A DNA stretch of 8,490 nucleotides from 66-474 sp035688305 (GTDB taxonomy: Bacteria; Pseudomonadota; Gammaproteobacteria; Xanthomonadales; Rhodanobacteraceae): NCBI GenBank assembly GCA_035688305.1, contig DASSNC010000019.1, positions 1-8,490 of the forward strand, given 5' to 3'. This document shows positions 1 to 5,063 of this stretch, piece by piece (within the stretch, counting starts at the first letter, position 1; each line of letters opens with the position of its first letter). The position numbers and the translations under genes were made by a program. Under the pieces are notes generated by a model, which worked only from the letters and a program-made list of their open reading frames with translations, searched no databases and had not been told where the DNA came from.

Positions 1-136
1 CATGGCGTCGGCGTGGTGGTCGTGTTGCTAGCCTCGCCTTCCATGGCTCGGCAAGCAACCCGGCCTGCGGCATCCTGCCTGCGGCGCTCGCCGCGCCGCA
101 CGAGTCCACCGGACTCGTGCAGGCGACGCAGCTCGC
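1..136. repeat. Repeat-like, hairpin-rich sequence interrupting the macro-domain gene
   Basis: This stretch replaces the expected macro-domain coding sequence. It holds a perfect 10-bp inverted repeat, GCACGAGTCC at 98-107 and GGACTCGTGC at 111-120, with a 3-nt loop. Next to it lies a 6-bp stem, GCGGCG at 81-86 and CGCCGC at 89-94, and there is a direct repeat CCTGCGG at 64-70 and 78-84. One minus-strand frame stays open from the break to the window edge, giving an Arg-rich sequence ending in a Thr/Pro run with no recognisable domain. This resembles the dispersed palindromic elements scattered through Xanthomonadales genomes. That assignment is from memory of the style, not from a match. The left boundary is outside the window. 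Confidence 0.5.
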
Positions 137-228
137 CCGCCACCCCCGAGCAATGTTTCGTTGGCCGCGTTGACGATGGCGTCAACGTGCAGCGTCGTGA
201 TGTCGGCTTGCAGGATTTCGATTGCCAT
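28..228 (-). pseudogene. Macro-domain (ADP-ribose-binding) gene, broken after its first 31 codons
   Basis: Residues 1-31, read from the ATG at 228, match the start of YmdB-type macro domains, which bind ADP-ribose and hydrolyse O-acetyl-ADP-ribose. The diagnostic stretch is VDAIVNAANETLLGGGG at residues 15-31, which carries the catalytic/binding Asn residues and the glycine loop. In intact proteins this is followed by a VDGAIHRAAG-like segment. Here homology stops at about position 136 and the frame continues as Arg/Ala-rich low-complexity sequence to a TAG at 28-30. A family member is normally about 170 residues, so this reading frame cannot encode a functional domain. The sequence after the break looks like a dispersed repeat with hairpins, so insertion or rearrangement is more likely than a point frameshift. 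The remainder of the gene could lie beyond the left edge. The gene follows mscL on the same strand but lies behind a probable terminator, and no clear Shine-Dalgarno is visible. Confidence 0.75.
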
Positions 229-234
229 CGATGG

Positions 235-263
235 AAAATCCGGCCGCCCGAAAGGGCAGTCGG
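235..263 (-). terminator. Probable intrinsic terminator of mscL
   Basis: Read on the minus strand, starting 8 nt after the mscL stop codon, the sequence forms CCGA-CTGCCC, loop TTTC, GGGCGG-CCGG. This is a 10-bp stem with one A/C mismatch and one G-T wobble, followed directly by ATTTT. It lies between mscL and the broken macro-domain gene, which would therefore be poorly transcribed from the mscL promoter. The U-tract is short, so efficiency is uncertain. Confidence 0.6.
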
Positions 264-271
264 GTCACGCA

Positions 272-670
272 TCAGTGCGGCTGTTGTTTCAGCAGGTCGC
301 GAATCTCGGTGAGCAGCGCGACTTCGGGCGGCGTCGGTGGCGGCGCAGCTTCCTTCTTCGGAATCGCCCTTTCCAGCAGCTTGATCACGACAAATACCGC
401 GAAGGCGATGATCAGGAAGGTGATGACCGAGTTGATGAACGTGCCGTAGTGGATCGCGACGACCTTCTTCGGGTCGGGCGAGTCCTGGATGACCGCCATG
501 AGTTTCGAGAAATCGATGCCGCCGGTGATCATGCCAATCGGCGGCATGATGATGTCGTTGACCAGTGACGTGACGATCTTGCCGAAGGCGGCGCCGATGA
601 CCACGGCGACGGCGAGGTCGACGACATTGCCGCGCATGATGAAGGCCTTGAAGTCTTTCGCAAAGCTCAT
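272..670 (-). CDS. mscL: Large-conductance mechanosensitive channel MscL
   Basis: MscL is the pentameric inner-membrane channel that opens under membrane tension during hypo-osmotic shock and releases solutes nonspecifically. The 132-residue product has the full family layout: an N-terminal amphipathic helix (residues 1-12), the hallmark RGNVVDLAVAVVIGAAFGK segment leading TM1 (about 13-43), an IIMPPIG turn, a short periplasmic loop, TM2 (about 76-99), and a cytoplasmic helix with the conserved LLTEIRDLL near residues 119-127. The pore-constriction residues match Leu19 and Val23 of E. coli MscL. The position of E. coli Gly22 is Ala22, which is also the natural residue in mycobacterial MscL. 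The start at 670 is chosen over an upstream ATG because AAGGAG sits 6 nt before it and the protein then begins exactly like its relatives. It is preceded on the same strand by the FAH-family gene, about 100 bp upstream, and followed by a probable terminator. Confidence 0.97.
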   Translation of the reverse strand: MSFAKDFKAFIMRGNVVDLAVAVVIGAAFGKIVTSLVNDIIMPPIGMITGGIDFSKLMAVIQDSPDPKKVVAIHYGTFINSVITFLIIAFAVFVVIKLLERAIPKKEAAPPPTPPEVALLTEIRDLLKQQPH

Positions 671-676
671 TGCGTA

Positions 677-682
677 CTCCTT
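677..682 (-). promoter_or_regulatory. Shine-Dalgarno sequence of mscL
   Basis: AAGGAG on the minus strand, 6 nt before the ATG at 670. It decides the mscL start against the in-frame upstream ATG at 733. Confidence 0.85.
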
Positions 683-749
683 GTCTCGAGGGTGATCGGG
701 AGTGATTGTCCCGCCGCATCGCGGCCGGCCCATTTAGTCACCACGGAAG

Positions 750-769
750 CGCGGGCGCAAGCGCTCGCG
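750..769 (-). terminator. Hairpin just after the FAH-family stop codon
   Basis: A 9-bp stem (CGCGAGCGC against GCGCCCGCG, one G-T wobble, very small loop) begins one base after the TGA at 771-773. There is no U-tract after it, so it may be a 3'-end stabilising hairpin, a weak or Rho-assisted terminator, or no signal at all. It lies between the FAH-family gene and mscL. Confidence 0.35.
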
Positions 770-770
770 T

Positions 771-1469
771 TCAGACGATGCGCCCGTCCAGCGTCGCGAC
801 GCCGTGCAAGTCGGCGTGCACGCGATCACCACGCTGCAACGGTCCCACGCCGGCCGGCGTGCCGGTGAAGACGAGATCACCGGGTCTCAACTCGAACAGC
901 TTCGAAAGCTCGGCGATGATCTCGGACACATTGAAGATCATCTCGCCGGTATCGGACTGCTGGCGAAGCTCGCCGTTGACCGTCAGTGAAAGTTGCGCGC
1001 GGGTTGGATGGCCGATTTCGCTGGCGGCCCGCAGTGCAGACACCGGCGCCGAACAGTCGAAGCCCTTGGCGATGTCCCACGGCATGCCCTTGGCCTTCAT
1101 CGCGGTCTGCAAATCGCGACGGGTCAAGTCCAGGCCCACGCCATAGCCGAACACGCACTTCAGCGCATGCTGCGGGTCGATGTCGCGTCCGCCGCGCGCG
1201 AGCGCCACCACCATCTCCACTTCATGGTGCAACTCGTGCGTTGCCGATGGGTACGGCACGTCGCCACCCTCGGGCACGATGGCGTCGGCCGGCTTCAGGA
1301 AGAACACCGGATTGCTGCGGCTCACCGCCTGCGCGCCCATTTCCTTCGCGTGGTCGGCGTAATTGCGGCCGATGCAATAAATGCGGTGCACCGGAAAGCG
1401 TGCGTCGCCGCCGATGATCGGCAGGCTCGGGATAGCGGACGGTTCGATTGCGAATGCCATGGGTGTCAT
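771..1469 (-). CDS. FAH-family hydrolase, YcgM/FAHD1 type (acylpyruvase/oxaloacetate decarboxylase-like)
   Basis: The 232-residue protein is a single fumarylacetoacetate-hydrolase fold closely resembling E. coli YcgM and mitochondrial FAHD1. Family members cleave acylpyruvates or decarboxylate oxaloacetate with a Mg2+ or Mn2+ ion in the cytosol. The metal site is visible: HHEVEM at 81-86 gives Glu83 and Glu85, GLDL gives Asp114, and Lys135 in WDIAKGFD sits 21 residues later, as in FAHD1. The lid carries RNYADHAKEMG at 35-45 with His40 and Glu43, spaced like the FAHD1 catalytic His/Glu pair. The C-terminal GTPAGVGPL loop is at 203-211. The reading frame stays open upstream, but the extra 79 residues are not family-like, so the start is set at 1469 (MTPMAF). 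ATG 1460 is equally possible, and neither has a strong Shine-Dalgarno. A possible -10 TAGAAT lies just upstream. The exact substrate cannot be told, and nothing nearby points to an aromatic catabolic pathway. Confidence 0.92.
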   Translation of the reverse strand: MTPMAFAIEPSAIPSLPIIGGDARFPVHRIYCIGRNYADHAKEMGAQAVSRSNPVFFLKPADAIVPEGGDVPYPSATHELHHEVEMVVALARGGRDIDPQHALKCVFGYGVGLDLTRRDLQTAMKAKGMPWDIAKGFDCSAPVSALRAASEIGHPTRAQLSLTVNGELRQQSDTGEMIFNVSEIIAELSKLFELRPGDLVFTGTPAGVGPLQRGDRVHADLHGVATLDGRIV

Positions 1470-1489
1470 TGCGTGGTGGTGATGCCGGC

Positions 1490-1516
1490 ATTCTAGGGCG
1501 TTGCGGTGCGATCCAA
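1490..1516 (-). promoter_or_regulatory. Possible promoter of the FAH-family gene
   Basis: On the minus strand, TAGAAT at 1490-1495 matches the -10 consensus in 5 of 6 bases. TTGGAT at 1511-1516 is a weak -35 at 15-nt spacing. The -10 is about 20 nt before the chosen ATG. Support is by pattern only. Confidence 0.35.
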
Positions 1517-1533
1517 GCACGTCTGGCGCTGGA

Positions 1534-1545
1534 TGACAGCTGTCA
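1534..1545. promoter_or_regulatory. Perfect 12-bp palindrome in the divergent intergenic region, candidate operator
   Basis: TGACAGCTGTCA is a perfect palindrome. Beyond one mismatched flanking pair it continues with GG on the left and CC on the right, giving 16 of 18 symmetric positions. It lies between the divergent FAH-family gene and the exporter operon, upstream of the -35 proposed for the former and about 100 bp upstream of the adaptor start. It has no T-tract. I cannot name a regulator, and no regulator gene is adjacent. Confidence 0.35.
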
Positions 1546-1635
1546 GCCACGATGCTTGATGCCTGCCCATGCCGGGTCACCAAGGCGCCCGGCAAACTAT
1601 GCCAGACTTGCGCCCTTGTGAACTTTGGCGCGTAC

Positions 1636-1644
1636 GGGGAAGGA
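1636..1644 (+). promoter_or_regulatory. Shine-Dalgarno-like purine run before the adaptor TTG start
   Basis: GGGGAAGGA lies 2-8 nt before the TTG at 1647. It supports this TTG over the in-frame ATGs at 1569 and 1599, which have no such run. The spacing of the AAGGA part is short. Confidence 0.5.
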
Positions 1645-1646
1645 CA

Positions 1647-2882
1647 TTGAGCGAAGGCGATTCCGGCAAGGACCTGCTGCACCAACTGCGCATCGACAGC
1701 ACGCAACGCGATGACGACGATTCGCGTGGCCCGCGCTGGCCGTGGATCGTGGGCATCATCGCCCTCGTCGTAGTTGCGGCCGTGGTTGCGGTGTTTGCGC
1801 TGCGTTCGAAGGCCGTGACGGTGCAGACGACGACCGCGGTGGCGTTGGCGTCAGCGGGCAGCGACGCGGCGGTGCTGCAGGCAACCGGCTACGTGGTGGC
1901 GCGGCGCCAGGCCACGGTGGCGGCCCAGATCATCGGCACGCTGACGCAGGTATTGATCGAGGAAGGTGAGCACGTCAAGCAGGGTCAGGTGCTGGCGCGG
2001 ATCGACGACACCCAGTACACGGCCCAGCTGGACGCGGCCAAGGCGCAATACGCGGCGGCGCAGGCGCAGGTTGCGAGAGCGCGTGCCACGCTGGTGCAGG
2101 ATCGCGCCAACGCGGCGCGGATGGGCAAAATGCTTGCGCCGGGATACGTTTCCGAGGAGCAGGCCGAGCAGGCCAATACCCAGGTTGCAACCGACCAGGC
2201 GACGCTGGATGCAACGATCAAACAGGCGGCCGCAGCGGCCGCCAACATCACCCTGGCTGAGGTGAATGTCGGCTACACCGTCATCCGCGCCCCGTTTGCC
2301 GGTGTCGTCACGGTCAAGGATGCCGAGGTGGGTCAGATCGTTTCACCGTACACCTTGGGTGGCGGCGGCATTGCCACCGTCGTGGACATGAACTCGCTGG
2401 AAGTCGATGTCGACGTCAACGAGACCTACATCAGCCGCGTGCAGCCGAACATGCCGGTGCAGGCGGTGCTCGATGCCTACCCGGACTGGAAGATTCCCGC
2501 CCACGTGATCGCGATCATCCCGAGCGCCGACAAGAGCAAGGCCACGGTGAAGGTGCGCATCGCGCTGGACCAGAAGGATCCGCGCATCATTCCGCAGATG
2601 GGCGTGCGGGTGTCGTTCCTGGAAAAGGCGGCGAGAAATGCCAAGCCCCTGCCGGGCGTGCTGGTGCCGAAGTCGGCGGTGGTGCAGCGCGACGGCAAGG
2701 ACGTGGTGTTCCTGGTGAAGGATGCACGCGCGCAGCAGGCGGCGGTCACCATTGGCGGCGACTTTTCCGACTTGAAGCAGATTCTCAGTGGCGTTGGCGC
2801 CGGCGAAGAAGTCGTGCAGGCGCCGCCGTCAACCTTGAAGGACGGCGAGAAGGTGCAGGTGCAGACGGGTGGCAACAATTGA
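1647..2882 (+). CDS. HlyD/MacA-family periplasmic adaptor of an ABC exporter
   Basis: The protein is anchored in the inner membrane and bridges an exporter to an outer-membrane channel. From a TTG start it has 411 residues: a short acidic cytoplasmic tail containing LLHQLRID, a membrane anchor at 31-52, the first half of the lipoyl domain near 88-120 (GEHVKQGQVLARID), an Ala/Gln-rich coiled-coil hairpin at about 122-207, the second lipoyl half at about 208-245 (VIRAPFAGVVT), then beta-barrel and membrane-proximal domains. The hairpin tip reads R158-M159-x-x-M162 and then GYVS at 166-169. This resembles the RLxxL...S motif by which AcrA/MacA-type adaptors contact TolC, so a TolC-like partner encoded elsewhere is inferred. 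TTG is preferred because the purine run lies before it and the protein then starts in the way its relatives do. ATG 1599 or 1569 would lengthen it by 16 or 26 unusual residues. It is the first gene of a four-gene operon, with a 115-bp repeat starting 3 nt after its stop. Confidence 0.9.
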   Translation: MSEGDSGKDLLHQLRIDSTQRDDDDSRGPRWPWIVGIIALVVVAAVVAVFALRSKAVTVQTTTAVALASAGSDAAVLQATGYVVARRQATVAAQIIGTLTQVLIEEGEHVKQGQVLARIDDTQYTAQLDAAKAQYAAAQAQVARARATLVQDRANAARMGKMLAPGYVSEEQAEQANTQVATDQATLDATIKQAAAAAANITLAEVNVGYTVIRAPFAGVVTVKDAEVGQIVSPYTLGGGGIATVVDMNSLEVDVDVNETYISRVQPNMPVQAVLDAYPDWKIPAHVIAIIPSADKSKATVKVRIALDQKDPRIIPQMGVRVSFLEKAARNAKPLPGVLVPKSAVVQRDGKDVVFLVKDARAQQAAVTIGGDFSDLKQILSGVGAGEEVVQAPPSTLKDGEKVQVQTGGNN

Positions 2883-2885
2883 TCG

Positions 2886-3000
2886 AACCCCTCTCCCTCC
2901 GGGAGAGGGGCAGGGGTGAGGGTCCGGTTCTTGCGCGCCATTGCGCGTACCCCGAACCCTCATCCGGCCCTTCGGGCCACCTTCTCCCGAAGGGAGAAGG
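2886..3000 (+). repeat. Structured dispersed repeat, copy 1 (between adaptor and ATPase genes)
   Basis: This 115-bp element is present twice in the window in the same orientation, with identical length. It has a perfect 10-bp hairpin at 2888-2910 (CCCCTCTCCC, loop TCC). A 10-bp long-range stem pairs GGGTGAGGGT (2914-2923) with ACCCTCATCC (2956-2965) with one G-T wobble. A GGCCC-TTC-GGGCC hairpin lies at 2966-2978, and a perfect 9-bp hairpin CCTTCTCCC-GAA-GGGAGAAGG at 2980-3000. The interior 2924-2955 is variable. It starts 3 nt after the adaptor stop and ends 12 nt before the AGGAG of the ATPase gene. Similar CCCTCTCCC/GGGAGAGGG plus CCCTCATCC elements are widespread in proteobacterial genomes (general recollection, not a database match). 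Confidence 0.88.
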
Positions 3001-3012
3001 ACACGGCGGAAC

Positions 3013-3017
3013 AGGAG
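3013..3017 (+). promoter_or_regulatory. Shine-Dalgarno sequence of the ATPase gene
   Basis: AGGAG lies 6 nt before the ATG at 3024. It fixes this start against the open frame that extends back into repeat copy 1, where an ATG at 2916 is part of the repeat. Confidence 0.85.
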
Positions 3018-3023
3018 ACAACC

Positions 3024-3770
3024 ATGAATGCAGCAGTTGAAGAAGTGCAAGCCAACACCGGGCCGCTGGTGCAGATCCGCGGACTCTCCAAGGTCTACAC
3101 GCGCGGCAAGCAGAAACTCGAGGTGCTGCACCACATCGACCTCGACATCGCGCGTGGTGATTTTTTTGCGTTGATGGGGCCGTCGGGATCGGGCAAGACG
3201 ACCTTGCTGAACCTGATTGGTGGGCTCGACTCGCCGACCCAAGGCAGCCTGACGGTGGGTGGCAAGCGCATCGACACGATGGGCGAGGGCGACCTCGCGC
3301 GCTGGCGCGCATCGAACGTGGGTTTCGTGTTCCAGTTCTACAACCTGATGCCTGGCCTCACTGCGCAGAAGAATGTCGAGTTGCCCTTGCTGCTGACCAA
3401 GTTGTCGAGCGCCAAGCGCAAGCAGAACGCCGCGGTTGCGCTGCAACTGGTCGGGCTGTCGGACCGTGGGTCGCACAAGCCTTCCGAACTGTCCGGCGGC
3501 CAGCAGCAACGCGTCGCGATTGCGCGCGCGATCGTGTCCGATCCGTCCCTGCTGGTTTGCGATGAACCGACCGGCGATCTCGACCGCCAGTCTGCCGAGG
3601 ATGTGCTGGGTCTGCTGCAGCGGCTCAACAAGGAACACGGCAAGACCATCGTGATGGTCACCCATGATCCCAAGGCCGCCGAGTACGCCAGCCACACCTT
3701 GCATCTGGACAAGGGCACGCTGGTGGAGCACGGCGCGCCTGCAACCCCGCTCCCCTCGGGAGAGGGGTAG
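3024..3770 (+). CDS. ABC exporter ATP-binding protein, MacB/LolD type
   Basis: This 248-residue cytoplasmic nucleotide-binding subunit powers the two FtsX-type permeases encoded next. All ATPase motifs are intact: Walker A GPSGSGKT at 52-59, Q-loop Gln104 in FVFQFYNLMP, signature LSGGQQQRVAIARA from 156, Walker B LLVCDEP at 176-182 with catalytic Glu181, D-loop GDLD at 184-187, and switch His214 in MVTHD. The FQFYNL Q-loop and the compact length are typical of the MacB/LolD/SalX group (mechanotransmission exporters) and not of importers. The last codons, encoding TPLPSGEG and the TAG stop, lie inside repeat copy 2, so the native C-terminus has been replaced or extended by repeat sequence. Because this follows the final conserved strand, function is probably kept. 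The gene is third-party flanked on both sides: repeat copy 1 precedes it and copy 2 ends it. Confidence 0.96.
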   Translation: MNAAVEEVQANTGPLVQIRGLSKVYTRGKQKLEVLHHIDLDIARGDFFALMGPSGSGKTTLLNLIGGLDSPTQGSLTVGGKRIDTMGEGDLARWRASNVGFVFQFYNLMPGLTAQKNVELPLLLTKLSSAKRKQNAAVALQLVGLSDRGSHKPSELSGGQQQRVAIARAIVSDPSLLVCDEPTGDLDRQSAEDVLGLLQRLNKEHGKTIVMVTHDPKAAEYASHTLHLDKGTLVEHGAPATPLPSGEG

Positions 3771-3857
3771 GGGTGAGGGTATGAATCCTGCGCGACCGCC
3801 CAGCGTATCCGGACCCTCATCCGGCGCTGCGCGCCACCTTCTCCCGGAGGGAGAAGG
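3743..3857 (+). repeat. Structured dispersed repeat, copy 2 (overlaps the ATPase 3' end)
   Basis: This is the second copy of the element at 2886-3000, also 115 bp and exactly 857 bp downstream. In the two conserved arms (first 38 and last 45 bases) I count 8 differences in 83 positions, while the 32-bp interior is much more diverged. The GGCGC-TGC-GCGCC hairpin at 3823-3835 has a C-to-G change at 3826 matched by G-to-C at 3832 relative to copy 1, keeping the pair. The terminal 9-bp hairpin at 3837-3857 changes only in its loop. The first hairpin (3745-3767) has one mismatch. Its left 28 bases are translated as the end of the ATPase gene and contain its TAG. No target-site duplication is evident. 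Confidence 0.88.
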
Positions 3858-3889
3858 AAACAGCAATGCAGTGAGACGGTGAGAACGCC

Positions 3890-5053
3890 ATGAAATATTT
3901 CCATCTGGTCTGGTCCGCGCTGATGCGGCGCAAGACCCGCACGCTGTTCACGATGTTCTCGGTGCTGGCGGCATTCCTGCTGTTCGGGATGCTGGACTCG
4001 GTGCGCACCTCGTTCGCCGACGCGGGGCACAGCGTCAGTGGCGCGCACCAGCTGATCACGATGTCCAAGTTGGGCCTGGGCAACCAGTTGCCACTCAGCT
4101 TGCAGTCGCGCCTGGAGGCGGTGCCGGGATTGAACGCGGTCGCCCGCGTCAGCTGGTTCGGCGGCATTTATCAGGATCCGAAGAACTTTTTTCCGAACGA
4201 GGCGGTCAGCGCGAACTACTTTGATGTCCAGGATGCGGTGGTGTTGCCGCCGGATCAGTTGAAGGCGTTCCAGTCCACCCGCGATGGTGCGGTGGTGGGC
4301 GCGACGCTGGCCAAGCGCTTCGGTTGGAAGATTGGCCAGCAGATTCCGCTGGAGGCAACGATCTGGCCGAAGAAGGACGGCAGCAATACGTGGACGTTCA
4401 AGCTGGTCGGCATCTTCCACGCGCGCGACGCCAGCGAGAAGGGCATCGAGGGCGTGATGTTCTTCCGCTGGAAATACTTCGACGAGGCTCGCCAATTCGC
4501 GCAGGGCAGCGTCGGCTGGTACCAGACCCGGGTTGCGAATCCGGAAAACGCCGATCAGGTCGCCACCGCGATCGACGCGATCAGCGCCAACTCGGACCAC
4601 GAGACCAAGACCGTCACCGCGAACGCGTTCACGGCATCGTTCATCAGCCAGCTTGCGAACATCGGCTTGATCGTGGGCGCCATCATGGCGGCGGTGTTCT
4701 TCACGTTGATCCTGCTGACCGGCAACACCATGGCGCAGGCGGTGCGCGAACGCATCCCGGAACTTGCGGTGCTGAAGACGATTGGTTTTTCCAACCGCAG
4801 CGTGTTGCTGCTGGTGCTGGCCGAATCGGTGCTGCTGGTCGTGATCGGCGGTGTCGTGGGCATGTTGCTCGCGGGCGGCGTGGTGGGTGGTCTCAAGGCT
4901 GCGCTTGGCTCGGCTTTGCCGATGGCGGATGTGGGTGGCTCGATCTGGGGCGAGGCGCTCGTCTTGATGGTCCTGATCGGTCTCGTGGTTGGCGTGCTGC
5001 CGGCACTGCGCGGCATGCGCCTGAAAATCGTCGATGCGCTGGCCGGTCGCTGA
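3890..5053 (+). CDS. ABC exporter permease 1, FtsX/MacB family
   Basis: This 387-residue inner-membrane subunit has the MacB/FtsX layout. One membrane helix lies at about 19-38 after the positively charged MRRKTRT, followed by a periplasmic domain (about 41-254, MacB_PCD-like). Three more helices lie at about 255-278, 304-335 and 353-373. The cytoplasmic coupling segment RERIPELAVLKTIGF at 286-300, between helices 2 and 3, is the FtsX-family signature that contacts the ATPase. The C-terminus PALRGMRLKIVDAL is also typical. It should pair with the second permease as a heterodimer driven by the ATPase upstream, with the adaptor connecting to the periplasm. The ATG at 3890 follows a weak GGTGAG-like purine stretch. 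The gene starts 32 nt after repeat copy 2. The substrate is not indicated. Relatives export lipoproteins, peptides or antibiotics, or act in envelope stress. Confidence 0.93.
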   Translation: MKYFHLVWSALMRRKTRTLFTMFSVLAAFLLFGMLDSVRTSFADAGHSVSGAHQLITMSKLGLGNQLPLSLQSRLEAVPGLNAVARVSWFGGIYQDPKNFFPNEAVSANYFDVQDAVVLPPDQLKAFQSTRDGAVVGATLAKRFGWKIGQQIPLEATIWPKKDGSNTWTFKLVGIFHARDASEKGIEGVMFFRWKYFDEARQFAQGSVGWYQTRVANPENADQVATAIDAISANSDHETKTVTANAFTASFISQLANIGLIVGAIMAAVFFTLILLTGNTMAQAVRERIPELAVLKTIGFSNRSVLLLVLAESVLLVVIGGVVGMLLAGGVVGGLKAALGSALPMADVGGSIWGEALVLMVLIGLVVGVLPALRGMRLKIVDALAGR

Positions 5054-5063
5054 GGAACACCCA

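Noticed and set aside
1..136. CRISPR array or insertion sequence at the left edge
   Set aside because: There is no regular repeat-spacer pattern and no transposase coding sequence, only short inverted and direct repeats.
1470..1706. N-terminal extension of the FAH-family protein up to 1706
   Set aside because: The extra 79 residues are unlike any family member, overlap the divergent adaptor start and contain the likely promoter.
2886..3000. Reading the CCCCTCTCCC hairpin in repeat copy 1 as an intrinsic terminator of the adaptor gene
   Set aside because: No T-tract follows any of its stems and the same element recurs after the ATPase gene. Downstream genes need transcription through it, so I describe it as a repeat.
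2829..3866. A 345-codon minus-strand open frame spanning both repeat copies
   Set aside because: It starts and ends in repeat sequence and is antisense to the ATPase. Its PLPLSRGERG-like segments are the translated repeat, a common source of false proteins.
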